A DNA stretch of 49,636 nucleotides from Clostridium sp. Marseille-P2415 (GTDB taxonomy: Bacteria; Bacillota; Clostridia; Lachnospirales; Lachnospiraceae): assembly GCF_900155545.1 (NCBI RefSeq), contig NZ_LT732526.1:981413-1031048 (forward strand), read 5' to 3'. Shown here in pieces: positions 31,605 through 39,569 of this stretch. The position numbers and the translations under genes are program-made. The number at the start of each line of letters is the position of its first letter. The first letter of the stretch is position 1. Under the pieces are notes generated by a model, which ran no database searches, was not told the DNA's origin, and was given only the letters and a program-made list of their open reading frames with translations.

Positions 31605-33554
31605 TTATCGAAGGGTATGCATATAGTCTTCCGCTTGCTCCCAATTTACAACAAATGAGGTTCCCTTGTGGCAAAAAACGGAACAGGAAGGATTCGCAGT
31701 ATCCCCGTCGGGATTATATTGATAATACGCTATAACTTCATTTTCATTATGACATATATCATAATGAGAAAATTCCATGGAAAGACCGCCCTTTCCTCCA
31801 GACATCACCATCAGTTCTTCTCCATAATTCATGAAAGAAGCTACAGGGACCTCTCCCATTATAACAGTTTTCCCGCTTCCATCCGGAACCGGCGCAACAA
31901 ACCGGCCAGAATACTTAGCAATATCGTTTAGCACTCTTCCTGTTAAGGAATCCGGAACTGAGATGGTAAAACTGTAAAATGGCTCTAAAAGCAAATTTCT
32001 GGCCTTCATAAGGCCCTGGCGGATTGCACGATAAACCGCCTCCCGGAAATCACCGCCTTCCGTATGCTTAATATGAGAAATTCCATCAACCAGGACAACC
32101 TTAACATCCGTCAGTTCAGAACCGGTTAAAACTCCTTTATGAACAGCTTCAATAACATGATTGCGTATCAAATTCTGGAAGTTAATTCCCAGTCTGTCCA
32201 CATGGCACCGGCTCTCAAATGAGATCCCATCTCCTCTCTTGCCAGGCTCTATTCTTAAAGCGACTTCAGCATAATGACGAAGGGGTTCAAAATGCCCATA
32301 TCCCATAACAGGTTCGGCTACTGTCTCCTTATATACAACCTCCGGTTGTCCAAAGGAAACAGATATCTGGAACCTGTTCCAGATGGCCTGTTTCAGAACC
32401 TCAAGCTGAATCTTACCCATAATATTCATTTTTAACTGCCGCAGGGGCTCTTCCCATACTACACTTAACGCAGGATCTTCTTCCTCCAGAATATGGAGTA
32501 TCTGTAGTACCGTCCTGTCCGGAATCTCCGGTGAATATAAAACTTTGGCCTGAAGGGCCGGATGAAGCGTTGGAACCACCGCATCATGGATTTCTCCAAG
32601 TCCCTGCCCTGCTTTGGTATTCCTAAGCCCGGTGACAGCCACCACATCTCCTGCAGAAGCCTCTTGAACGGTGGCAAAACGTTCCCCTTGAAAGATCCTT
32701 ATCTGACGAACTTTCTCAACCTCTGACAAAGAATCACGGACGTGCAGAACACCGCTTAATATTTTTAAATAAGTCATGCGTTCCCGTTGCCCATCATAAC
32801 GAATCTTAAATACTCTCCCGCTAAAAGGAGCAGATACAGGATAAGAAGCTTCAGTCATGCTATAAAAGGCTCGCATAAACTTTTCCACTCCTTCTCCAGT
32901 CAAAGAACAGCCGCCGAAACAGGGGAATAACCGACGATTTTTAATTTGAGAAATAATCGCCGGTTTCAGATCCTCAAAGGTAATGGTTCCCTCCAGCCAC
33001 TTGTCCAGCAATTCTTCATTCCATTCAGATACAATATCAATTAACTCATCTGTAATAGTATCCTCATTTCCATTCTCAAGGTAAATGCCTTGAAAATCCA
33101 GGATATCCTTCGAAAAGCGTTCCTGAACCTCAGATAAGATCCTTTCATAAGAAGCTGAAACGATGTCCAGCTTATTGATAAATAAAAAGGCAGGAATCTT
33201 ATAACGGTCCAGTAATTTCCAAATGGTTTCGGTATGGCCCTGTATTCCATCGGCTCCGTTGATGACCAGAATTGCATAGTCCATCACTTCCAGGGTCCTT
33301 TCCATCTCAGCAGAAAAATCGGTATGGCCCGGGGTGTCTACCAGATAATACGTATGGTCACCATGTGTAAAACTGGCCATATCAGAATATATGGTGATCC
33401 CTCTGGCTCTTTCGATGTCATCGTGGTCCATACATGCATTTTTTGAATCTACGCGGCCCAGTGTCCTGATTACATGCTCTTTGTACAATATTTGTTCTGA
33501 AAAAGTGGTTTTTCCGGCATCTACGTGGGCGAGAATTCCAAATGTTATCTTCAT
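31605..33554 (-). CDS. TetM-like EF-G family GTPase
   Basis: 649 residues, translation-factor GTPase: P-loop AHVDAGKT (9-16), switch RARGITI, DTPGH (73-77), NKLD (127-130), then domain II and EF-G domains III-V. Size and layout match ribosomal-protection proteins (TetM/O/W), which dislodge tetracycline from the 30S subunit. The sequence, however, is far from TetM: the C-terminal helix region reads YQYNPDGDTANPSCSVFCHKG instead of TetM-like residues. It may protect ribosomes from another drug or have a housekeeping role. It has its own promoter at 33630-33658. Confidence 0.8.
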   Translation of the reverse strand: MKITFGILAHVDAGKTTFSEQILYKEHVIRTLGRVDSKNACMDHDDIERARGITIYSDMASFTHGDHTYYLVDTPGHTDFSAEMERTLEVMDYAILVINGADGIQGHTETIWKLLDRYKIPAFLFINKLDIVSASYERILSEVQERFSKDILDFQGIYLENGNEDTITDELIDIVSEWNEELLDKWLEGTITFEDLKPAIISQIKNRRLFPCFGGCSLTGEGVEKFMRAFYSMTEASYPVSAPFSGRVFKIRYDGQRERMTYLKILSGVLHVRDSLSEVEKVRQIRIFQGERFATVQEASAGDVVAVTGLRNTKAGQGLGEIHDAVVPTLHPALQAKVLYSPEIPDRTVLQILHILEEEDPALSVVWEEPLRQLKMNIMGKIQLEVLKQAIWNRFQISVSFGQPEVVYKETVAEPVMGYGHFEPLRHYAEVALRIEPGKRGDGISFESRCHVDRLGINFQNLIRNHVIEAVHKGVLTGSELTDVKVVLVDGISHIKHTEGGDFREAVYRAIRQGLMKARNLLLEPFYSFTISVPDSLTGRVLNDIAKYSGRFVAPVPDGSGKTVIMGEVPVASFMNYGEELMVMSGGKGGLSMEFSHYDICHNENEVIAYYQYNPDGDTANPSCSVFCHKGTSFVVNWEQAEDYMHTLR

Positions 33555-33629
33555 ATTGTAATTAATCCTTTAACTATAAGAATAATTCTGAGATCAATAA
33601 AGCTCTCAAAAGCAATTTATATTACTACT

Positions 33630-33658
33630 ATTCTAAGTTATTGTCTGCATAAAATCAA
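33630..33658 (-). promoter_or_regulatory. Promoter of the TetM-like gene
   Basis: Read on the - strand: TTGATT (33658-33653), 17 bp, TAGAAT (33635-33630). The roughly 75-base leader contains a GAGA...TCTC hairpin. Confidence 0.55.
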
Positions 33659-33704
33659 TGGATTTTAGAGCGGCAATGATTTGGGTTTCCTTGCCCGGTT
33701 CTTA

Positions 33705-34007
33705 TTAATCAGAATCTGTTACGAAATACATGACAGTTAAATACTGCCCGCTGTGAATGGTATCTTCCTTTAACCCGTTCATATTCTTTAATTCTTTCAC
33801 ATACTGGGCTGTGGTCATCCCGCTGTTCTCCCCATACCTTCCGGCAATACTCCATAAGCTGTCGCCTTTTTGTATCTCAATGCTGGTATAATACTTATCG
33901 ATCGCCTGTGTCTCCACCTCTCCGGCCAGTGCATTCATTAACGAATTGCCAAAAAAATGGGAACCCAGCAAAACAACCAGTGATAATGTAATCAATTGCT
34001 TTATCAT
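33705..34007 (-). CDS. yneA: YneA-like SOS cell-division suppressor (LysM protein)
   Basis: 100 residues: a membrane/signal helix (about 3-20) and a C-terminal LysM module (about 44-96: IQKGDSLWSIAGRYGENSGMTTAQYVKELKNMNG...IHSGQYLTVMYF). YneA in Bacillus has the same size and layout, lies divergent from lexA, and delays division during DNA damage; the same role is inferred here. The ATG at 34007 has AGGAGG 7 bases upstream, so the 12-residue-longer reading from 34043 is rejected. Its promoter and two LexA boxes lie at 34038-34092. Confidence 0.87.
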   Translation of the reverse strand: MIKQLITLSLVVLLGSHFFGNSLMNALAGEVETQAIDKYYTSIEIQKGDSLWSIAGRYGENSGMTTAQYVKELKNMNGLKEDTIHSGQYLTVMYFVTDSD

Positions 34008-34037
34008 ACGTATACCTCCTGAAAAAAATCCGCACAA

Positions 34038-34092
34038 GAACATATGTTCCTTTTACGCCTTAATCATATCACTGCGAACATATGTTTGTCAA
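34038..34092 (-). promoter_or_regulatory. yneA promoter with two LexA boxes
   Basis: On the - strand TTGACA (34092-34087), 18 bp, TATGAT (34068-34063). A LexA (Cheo) box CGAACATATGTTTG (34075-34088) overlaps the -35. A perfect box GAACATATGTTC (34038-34049) lies just past the start point. Both positions would block RNA polymerase. Confidence 0.85.
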
Positions 34093-34108
34093 TTCATTTT
34101 GCTTTTTT

Positions 34109-34148
34109 CGAACAAAAGTTTGCATTTTTTTCGAACATATGTTACTAT
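34109..34148 (+). promoter_or_regulatory. lexA promoter with two LexA boxes
   Basis: TTGCAT (34120-34125), 17 bp, TACTAT (34143-34148). Box CGAACAAAAGTTTG (34109-34122, weaker centre) overlaps the -35. Box CGAACATATGTTAC (34132-34145) fills the spacer up to the -10, giving autorepression of lexA. Confidence 0.85.
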
Positions 34149-34183
34149 AGGTTTAATGAAAAAAGGATTGAGGAGGCTGTGTC

Positions 34184-34804
34184 ATGGCGCAAGAAAAAAT
34201 CACACCCAAACAGCAGGAAATTTTAGAATATATAAAAGAGACGATATTAAAGAAGGGTTATCCTCCGGCAGTCAGGGAAATCTGCGAAGCCGTTCATTTA
34301 AAATCCACCTCTTCCGTGCACTCCCATCTGGAAACGCTTGAGGAGAAGGGATATATAAGAAGAGATCCTACCAAGCCGCGGACCATTGAAATTATTGATG
34401 ACTGCTTTAATCTGACGCGCCGGGAGGTTGTGAATGTCCCGGTCTTAGGAACCGTAGCGGCCGGTCAGCCTCTTTATGCAGAAGAAAACATTGAGAACTA
34501 TTATCCGATCCCATCGGATCTGCTCCCGAATGCGGAAACCTTTATGTTAAAAGTGAGGGGGAACAGCATGATCAATGCGGGTATTCTTGAAGGAGATCAG
34601 ATCATCGTTGAGCACTGCCCGACCGCACATAATGGAGAGATCGTTGTTGCGTTAGTCGATGATTCGGCAACGGTAAAGCGGTTTTTTAAAGAAAACGGCC
34701 ATTACCGCCTTCAGCCGGAAAACGATTCCATGGATCCGATCATCGTAGACCATGTAGAAATTTTAGGGAAGGTAATCGGTCTGTTCCGTCTGGGAATCCA
34801 TTAA
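34184..34804 (+). CDS. lexA: LexA SOS repressor
   Basis: 206 residues. N-terminal winged helix (KQQEILEYIKETILKKGYPPAVREICEAV, STSSVHSHLETLEEKG) and C-terminal S24 self-cleavage domain. The cleavage site is A93-G94 (VAAGQP), the nucleophile S128 (RGNSMI) and the base K165 (TVKRFF). It represses SOS genes until RecA filaments trigger its autocleavage; four boxes upstream show that it controls itself and the divergent yneA. It starts at ATG 34184, with AGGAGG about 9 bases upstream. Confidence 0.97.
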   Translation: MAQEKITPKQQEILEYIKETILKKGYPPAVREICEAVHLKSTSSVHSHLETLEEKGYIRRDPTKPRTIEIIDDCFNLTRREVVNVPVLGTVAAGQPLYAEENIENYYPIPSDLLPNAETFMLKVRGNSMINAGILEGDQIIVEHCPTAHNGEIVVALVDDSATVKRFFKENGHYRLQPENDSMDPIIVDHVEILGKVIGLFRLGIH

Positions 34805-34825
34805 TATTTTGCAATCAGAACTATA

Positions 34826-34876
34826 TTACCGGGCGATGGTTTACATAATTATTTTATGTAAACCATCGCCCGGTAA
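34826..34876. repeat. 23-bp perfect inverted repeat downstream of lexA
   Basis: Arms 34826-34848 and 34854-34876 are fully complementary, with a 5-nt loop. The 3' side on the + strand is a run of A, not T, so it is not a standard lexA terminator. It lies between convergent lexA and rsfS. The length and perfection suggest recent origin or selection. Confidence 0.8.
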
Positions 34877-34881
34877 AAAAA

Positions 34882-34932
34882 AGAGTCTGATTTGTCAGAC
34901 TCTAGCGCTGACGCGCTGTCACATCAGTGACA
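34882..34932. repeat. Two further hairpins in the lexA-rsfS gap
   Basis: AGAGTCTGA (34882-34890) pairs with 34895-34903 around a TTTG loop. TGTCAC (34917-34922) pairs with GTGACA (34927-34932). With the flanking hairpins they make a row of four stems in about 155 bases. Confidence 0.65.
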
Positions 34933-34946
34933 TCTTCCTCTAAAAT

Positions 34947-34979
34947 AAAAAAACGGCTCACAGGTTCTGTTAAGCCGCT
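34947..34979 (-). terminator. Terminator of the rsfS operon
   Basis: On the - strand CGGCT (34977-34973) pairs with AGCCG (34958-34954), with an inner CAG/CTG, followed by TTTTTTT and further T-rich sequence. It begins 28 bases after the rsfS stop. The other strand is also followed by T-rich sequence, so it may work in both directions. Confidence 0.8.
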
Positions 34980-35004
34980 TTCTACTCTTTTCGAATTTCT
35001 CTAT

Positions 35005-35364
35005 TTATAAAGCTTCTAATTCTTCAGCTGCAATTGTTTTTCCATCTCTCCAGATTCTTTCCAGATCATAGAACAAACGGTTTTCACGGTCAAACACATG
35101 GATGATGATATCGCCGTAATCCATGAGGATCCAATTGGCGGACTGATAACCTTCCACCTGTTTGCAGACAAAACCCTTTTTACCGAGTTCTTCTTCTACA
35201 TTATCGACCATGGCCTGAACCTGATTCGTATTCGTGCCGCTGGCAATGATAAAATAATCTGCCATTACCGACACTTTTCGAATATCAATGATGCTGATAT
35301 CCTCACCCTTCTTATCAGATAAAGCCGCATAAGCGGTTTTCACCATTTCAACTGACTGATTCAT
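35005..35364 (-). CDS. rsfS: Ribosome silencing factor RsfS
   Basis: 119 residues, RsfS/Iojap/DUF143 family: ISIIDIRKVSVMADYFIIASGTNTNQVQAMVDNVEEEL, GYQSANWILMDYGDIIIHVFD, FYDLERIW. It binds L14 and keeps ribosomal subunits apart when nutrients are low. It overlaps yqeK by 4 bases and is the last gene of the yhbY-nadD-yqeK-rsfS unit. Confidence 0.95.
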   Translation of the reverse strand: MNQSVEMVKTAYAALSDKKGEDISIIDIRKVSVMADYFIIASGTNTNQVQAMVDNVEEELGKKGFVCKQVEGYQSANWILMDYGDIIIHVFDRENRLFYDLERIWRDGKTIAAEELEAL

Positions 35365-35957
35365 CTTTGCTCTCCCTTCTTTTCATTGTGAATCTGTTTA
35401 TAATAAACATATGCCTGGTTTGACATGGAATCTACAAAACTTCCTTTTCCTTTCAGATAATCCAGGGTATCTTTGAGAATCCGGTATACGCAATCCTCCA
35501 AATTTACAAACGCCAGAGAACGTACAAGAGGCAAATCAGCCGCCTTGCCGCGCCGGGGTTCGATGTAATCGGCAGTAAAAACGATTTTTTCCAGAAGAGA
35601 CATCTCCGGTTTACCGGTGGTATGCCAGCGGATGGCGTTTATCACTTCTTCGTCCTTAATACCATATTTATGCTCAGCCAGCCATGCTCCATATTTCGCG
35701 TGAAGCACCACCGGGGCCCTGAGTTCATCGTCAGTTAACAAAATATCCTGTTTCCGGCATTTTTTTATAATTTCATCATCTCCATAATGCTTGGCACAGT
35801 CATGGAGCAAACCGGCCAGTTCCGCCTTATCCAGGTCGTACTCATACCGCATTGCCAAAGCGGTACAAATAAATGATACGCTGATCGTATGTTCAAATCT
35901 GGAAGGGGTTAATATCCCCCTCAGCTCATTTCGCAAATCCAATATTACATCGTTCAT
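35361..35957 (-). CDS. yqeK: YqeK-type HD-domain hydrolase
   Basis: 198 residues: HD motifs RFEHTISVSFICTALAMRY, LLHDCAKHYGDDEI, VLHAKYGAWLAEHKYGI, AIRWHTTG and FTADYIEPRRG. The YqeK family hydrolyses diadenosine tetraphosphate (Ap4A) symmetrically. It is encoded next to nadD in most Firmicutes, as here, with 4-base overlaps on both sides. Confidence 0.93.
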   Translation of the reverse strand: MNDVILDLRNELRGILTPSRFEHTISVSFICTALAMRYEYDLDKAELAGLLHDCAKHYGDDEIIKKCRKQDILLTDDELRAPVVLHAKYGAWLAEHKYGIKDEEVINAIRWHTTGKPEMSLLEKIVFTADYIEPRRGKAADLPLVRSLAFVNLEDCVYRILKDTLDYLKGKGSFVDSMSNQAYVYYKQIHNEKKGEQR

Positions 35958-36571
35958 GTTTCCATCTCCTGATATAAGCCATGGGCACTGATGTATGTCA
36001 TAACTTCCTGCGGTACAAAATCCGCAATGGACTGGCCCTTAGCAACCATCTGACGTAAATCTGCAGAAGAAATGTCCATTTCCTTGCAGTGCAGCATTTG
36101 GATATCCGCTCCATATTTGGCAGACAGATAAGCGATCTGATGGTCCATAGAGCGGTCCGCGTCCTCATATTCCCGTCGGGCTGCCAGTATCACGGCCTGT
36201 GACAATACCTGATCCGGTTCATACCAGCTTTCGATTTCATACAGCGAATCCGCTCCGATGATGAAATAAAAGGTATGCTCAGGATATGCCTCGCGGAGTA
36301 ACTTTAACGTTTGGGCCGTATACGTATTCCCGTTTCGTCTGATTTCAAAATCTGAACACACAAATCCCGCTTGGCCCTTCATGGCAAGTTCTGTCATGGC
36401 AAGCCGAATGGCTGGCTCTGTTACATGATGGTACTTTTTATGAGGTGGATGCCCGGAAGGCATATACCAGATTTCATCCAAACCATATTCGTTATATGCC
36501 TGTTTGCCAAGCATCAAATGTCCATTGTGGATCGGGTCAAACGTTCCGCCCATAATACCTATTTTACCCAT
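35954..36571 (-). CDS. nadD: Nicotinate-nucleotide adenylyltransferase
   Basis: 205 residues: adenylylates nicotinate mononucleotide in NAD synthesis. GGTFDPIHNGHLMLG holds the HxGH nucleotidyltransferase motif; MPSGHPPHK, FIIGADSLYEIESWYEPDQVL and ISSADLRQMVAKGQSI (the SSTxxR-like motif) are typical. Standard length. It overlaps yqeK by 4 bases. Confidence 0.96.
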   Translation of the reverse strand: MGKIGIMGGTFDPIHNGHLMLGKQAYNEYGLDEIWYMPSGHPPHKKYHHVTEPAIRLAMTELAMKGQAGFVCSDFEIRRNGNTYTAQTLKLLREAYPEHTFYFIIGADSLYEIESWYEPDQVLSQAVILAARREYEDADRSMDHQIAYLSAKYGADIQMLHCKEMDISSADLRQMVAKGQSIADFVPQEVMTYISAHGLYQEMET

Positions 36572-36606
36572 ACTTTTCGACTCCCTGACCCAAAAATGAA
36601 GCAGGA

Positions 36607-36903
36607 TTACCGGGGAAGTACAATTTTCCTCTTAGTTTCCTCTTTTGCCTGCTTATAAAGGACTATTCGCCTTCCAATTACCTGAACGATCTCAGAATGA
36701 GTACGTTCAGACAGTACGGCAGCTATGCTGTTTCCGTCATCCAGACAATTCTTCAATACTGTAATCTTTATTAATTCCCTGGCTTCCAGCGCCTCTGCAA
36801 TGGCTGTGGTAATTTCCGGAGTCAGGCTGGATTTACCAATCTGGAAGATCGGATCTATATTCATCGCCAATCCTTTTAAATAGGATCTCTGCTTGCTTGT
36901 CAT
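36607..36903 (-). CDS. yhbY: YhbY-family ribosome-assembly RNA-binding protein
   Basis: 98 residues, a CRS1/YhbY (CRM) domain: KQRSYLKGLAMNIDPIFQIGKSSLTPEI, LEARELIKITVLKNCLDD, GRRIVLYKQAKE. It associates with pre-50S particles. It lies between obgE and nadD, a common Firmicutes arrangement; the 15-base gap after obgE suggests co-transcription. Confidence 0.94.
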   Translation of the reverse strand: MTSKQRSYLKGLAMNIDPIFQIGKSSLTPEITTAIAEALEARELIKITVLKNCLDDGNSIAAVLSERTHSEIVQVIGRRIVLYKQAKEETKRKIVLPR

Positions 36904-36918
36904 AATATTCTCCTTGCT

Positions 36919-38202
36919 TTATTTGTAATAGTCGAATTCAAGACCATACATGCGGACCGTATCCCCTTCTTCAATTCCCGCCTGTTCCAGTTCTTCTAAA
37001 ATCCCATTTTCTTTTAAGAATTTCTGGAAGAAGCTAAAGCCTTTTTCAGATTCTAAATTTGTATAGCCCAGCATTTTTTCGATACGCGGTCCTTCTACTA
37101 CATAAGCTCCATTTTCCGTTACTTCAACCGTATAAGGAAGCATTGCATCGGACTGATTCTTGATATCAAATTCTTTTTCAAAGATGATCGGACTTAGATT
37201 AATGGTCTGAAGCAGATCATGGATGGCATATAACAGTTCTTTTACTCCCTGGCCGCTTACCGCAGAAATGGGGTAGACTTTCACACCCTGGGGTTCAAAT
37301 TCCGCCTTCAGCTTTTCAACAGGGTTCTCACTGTCATCATAAATGGCATCTGTCTTATTGGCTGCAATAATCTGAGGACGTTTTAACAGTTCCGGATTAT
37401 AGGCACCCAGTTCCTTATTGATCGCATAAATATCTGCGATCGGGTCCCTGCCCTCTGTAGAAGCAGCATCCACTACATGAACCAGGACTCTGGTACGCTC
37501 AATATGACGAAGGAAATCGTGTCCTAATCCGATTCCCTCGGAGGCTCCCTCGATCAGTCCCGGAATATCTGCCATAACAAAGCCCTTTCCCCCAGCCACA
37601 TCCACAACACCCAAATAAGGGTTTAACGTTGTAAAGTGATAATTGGCGATCTTGGGCCTTGCATTGCTGACTCTTGAAAGGAGCGTAGATTTCCCCACAT
37701 TAGGAAACCCTACCAATCCTACATCCGCAATGACTTTCAGTTCAAGCTGTACCCAAAGCTCCTGGGAAGGTTGTCCGGGCTGGGCATATTTCGGTGCCTG
37801 CATGGTAGGGGTAGCATAATGCATATTCCCCTGTCCGCCCCTGCCGCCCTTTAATATAACTTCCCGGCGGTTTTCACCAGACATATCGGCTATGATTTTT
37901 CCCGATTCAAAGTCCTTGATTACCGTGCCTTCCGGAACCTTGATCACTAAATCCTCACCGTCTTTTCCATGGCAGCGCCGTTTTCCGCCGGGCTCACCAT
38001 CTTTGGCGGTATATTTGTGAATGTGCCGAAAGTCGCTTAATGTATTAAGGCCTTCGTCCACTTCAAATATAATGTCACCGCCGCGGCCGCCGTCACCACC
38101 GTCAGGACCGCCGCATGGAACATAAAGTTCCCTCCGGAAGCTGACATGGCCATCGCCGCCTTTTCCGGATCTAATAAATATTTTTGCTCTGTCGGCAAAC
38201 AT
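36919..38202 (-). CDS. obgE: GTPase Obg/CgtA
   Basis: 427 residues. Gly-rich Obg fold (1-158, GGPDGGDGGRGGDIIFEVDEG, GGRGGQGNMHYATPT). G domain with GFPNVGKSTLL, the switch II motif DIPGLIEGASEGIGLGHDFLRHIERT, and NKTD. A C-terminal OCT domain follows (TVEVTENGAYVVEGPRIEKMLG). It helps assemble the 50S subunit, fitting its ribosomal protein and YhbY neighbours. Ribosome site AGGTGA-type; the upstream 195 bases hold a terminator and a hairpin. Confidence 0.96.
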   Translation of the reverse strand: MFADRAKIFIRSGKGGDGHVSFRRELYVPCGGPDGGDGGRGGDIIFEVDEGLNTLSDFRHIHKYTAKDGEPGGKRRCHGKDGEDLVIKVPEGTVIKDFESGKIIADMSGENRREVILKGGRGGQGNMHYATPTMQAPKYAQPGQPSQELWVQLELKVIADVGLVGFPNVGKSTLLSRVSNARPKIANYHFTTLNPYLGVVDVAGGKGFVMADIPGLIEGASEGIGLGHDFLRHIERTRVLVHVVDAASTEGRDPIADIYAINKELGAYNPELLKRPQIIAANKTDAIYDDSENPVEKLKAEFEPQGVKVYPISAVSGQGVKELLYAIHDLLQTINLSPIIFEKEFDIKNQSDAMLPYTVEVTENGAYVVEGPRIEKMLGYTNLESEKGFSFFQKFLKENGILEELEQAGIEEGDTVRMYGLEFDYYK

Positions 38203-38323
38203 TCATTCACCTGTTCCCTTTCTTTTCTTTTTTCAATTGGGTTTTATATCGGCGCACTTAAAAAGCTTTATCATGGCACCGCGTTCCTTACTTAAGATTC
38301 ATTCTTACCAGAAGGATGAATAT

Positions 38324-38355
38324 GATACAGGGAATCACAAATGATTACCTGTATC
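38324..38355. other. Hairpin upstream of obgE
   Basis: GATACAGG (38324-38331) pairs with CCTGTATC (38348-38355), with an inner ATCA/TGAT. It directly follows the rpmA terminator and would lie in the obgE leader or readthrough RNA. Confidence 0.5.
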
Positions 38356-38357
38356 GT

Positions 38358-38391
38358 AAAAAACGGCTCCATACGTTGAGGTATGAAGCCG
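38358..38391 (-). terminator. Terminator of the rplU-prp-rpmA operon
   Basis: On the - strand CGGCTTCATAC (38391-38381) pairs with GTATGGAGCCG (38374-38364) with one mismatch, followed by six T (38363-38358). It starts 7 bases after the rpmA stop. Confidence 0.88.
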
Positions 38392-38397
38392 GTCCAA

Positions 38398-38688
38398 TTA
38401 TTCGTTGATTACTTTTGGATAAACAGAAACCTGCTTTTTGTCTCTGCCTTTTCTCTCAAATTTTACAACGCCATCCACTAAAGCGAATAATGTATCATCA
38501 CCGCCGCGGCCTACGTTGATGCCTGGATGAATATGAGTTCCACGCTGTCTGTAAAGAATATTGCCAGCTAATACGAACTGACCATCAGCTCTCTTGGCAC
38601 CTAATCTCTTAGACTCGGAATCTCTGCCGTTCTTAGTAGAACCAACACCCTTTTTATGAGCGAAAAATTGAAGGTTCATCTTTAACAT
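38398..38688 (-). CDS. rpmA: Ribosomal protein L27
   Basis: 96 residues. MLKMNLQFF precedes the mature [21 protein letters not shown]. Firmicutes L27 carries this N-terminal extension, and it must be removed after FF (F9/A10 here) by Prp, whose gene is directly upstream. The exposed N-terminus reaches the peptidyl-transferase centre. AGGAGG ribosome site; 3 bases after prp. Confidence 0.97.
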   Translation of the reverse strand: MLKMNLQFFAHKKGVGSTKNGRDSESKRLGAKRADGQFVLAGNILYRQRGTHIHPGINVGRGGDDTLFALVDGVVKFERKGRDKKQVSVYPKVINE

Positions 38689-38691
38689 TGC

Positions 38692-39030
38692 TTACACCTC
38701 CTTAAATCGAATTTTAATATATGGCTCTCCATATTCTTCCTCAATATTCTGTAATCCGAATATATAAGAGTTCATAAGGAGCTGTGATTCTGAAGTCATA
38801 TCTGAAGTGAACCGGAACTGAAAAGCACCTGTCTTTTCTTCCTCTTCCACTTCAAAGGAATCGTCTGTAAATTGTTCCACACTGTTGGACATATTGAATG
38901 TAAGCGCCGATACTGCAGCACAGACAAGTTCCTGTCCTTCCTGAGGATCATCCGCCAAGCCTGCATGTCCCAGCATCCGGATTCCGGTATAATGATGTTC
39001 CGAATCTACAAATACGGTTACTCTTATCAT
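38692..39030 (-). CDS. prp: Ribosomal-processing cysteine protease Prp
   Basis: 112 residues. Catalytic H22 (MLGHAGLADD) and C37 (ELVCAAVSAL) are both present. It cleaves the L27 N-terminal extension, seen in the next gene as LQFF-A. It lies between rplU and rpmA, the conserved Firmicutes order. There is no strong ribosome site; its start lies just after the rplU stop, so translation is probably coupled. Confidence 0.94.
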   Translation of the reverse strand: MIRVTVFVDSEHHYTGIRMLGHAGLADDPQEGQELVCAAVSALTFNMSNSVEQFTDDSFEVEEEEKTGAFQFRFTSDMTSESQLLMNSYIFGLQNIEEEYGEPYIKIRFKEV

Positions 39031-39032
39031 AA

Positions 39033-39341
39033 TTAAGCATTGATCTTTTCGATCTTAACCTGAGTATAAGCCTGTCTGTGACCATTTTTCTTATGGTATC
39101 CAGATTTTCTCTTATACTTGTAAACAATAACCTTCTTAGCTCTGCCTTCCTTAACAACTGTACCTGTTACGGTAGCACCTGCTACGGTTGGACAGCCAAC
39201 TGCTAATTCACCATTGTTTACAACAAGTACCTGGTCAAATGTGACAGCCTCGCCAGCGTCAACACCAAGCTTTTCCACTTTAATGATATCGCCTTCCGCT
39301 ACTTTGTACTGCTTACCACCTGTTGCAATAATCGCGTACAT
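39033..39341 (-). CDS. rplU: Ribosomal protein L21
   Basis: 102 residues: [33 protein letters not shown]...[25 protein letters not shown], a textbook L21. The ATG at 39341 has AGGAGG 6 bases upstream. The reading from 39371 adds ten residues encoded by the leader and is rejected. It is the first gene of the rplU-prp-rpmA unit. Confidence 0.97.
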   Translation of the reverse strand: MYAIIATGGKQYKVAEGDIIKVEKLGVDAGEAVTFDQVLVVNNGELAVGCPTVAGATVTGTVVKEGRAKKVIVYKYKRKSGYHKKNGHRQAYTQVKIEKINA

Positions 39342-39428
39342 ATGGCACCTCCTATTATCATTACTCGCCAACTATGGTGCTCCGTAAAAACGGAAACTTA
39401 TAGACCTCATTGTGCGGCATACTGTATT
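39342..39428 (-). promoter_or_regulatory. rplU 5' leader, possible autoregulatory structure
   Basis: About 80 bases separate the promoter from the ribosome site. They contain the hairpin CCGTTTTTACGG (about 39387-39398) and GC-rich flanks. L21 leaders are a known regulatory RNA class in Firmicutes; I could not check the consensus, so membership is inference. Confidence 0.45.
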
Positions 39429-39457
39429 AATATAGCATTCCTTAACTGTTATGTCAA
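39429..39457 (-). promoter_or_regulatory. rplU operon promoter
   Basis: On the - strand TTGACA (39457-39452), 17 bp, TATATT (39434-39429): strong, as expected for ribosomal protein genes. Confidence 0.8.
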
Positions 39458-39507
39458 TATTTTTGTCTAAAATAATCTGCTTTTTGTGTTTATACCCAAG
39501 CTTTCGC

Positions 39508-39536
39508 TTGTTTTTCTTACTGCCGCTTAGTATAAT
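39508..39536 (+). promoter_or_regulatory. Promoter of the MFS transporter gene
   Basis: TTGTTT (39508-39513), 17 bp, TATAAT (39531-39536), 34 bases before the ATG. It is divergent from the rplU promoter. Confidence 0.65.
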
Positions 39537-39569
39537 AGAGAACGCGTGATAAAACAAGGGGGTATACCA

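Noticed and set aside
31605-33554. Calling this gene tet(M)
   Set aside because: The architecture fits but the sequence is too far from TetM to assign the resistance gene name.
34826-34876. Long perfect hairpin as the lexA terminator
   Set aside because: It is followed by A residues, not T, on the + strand; listed as a repeat instead.
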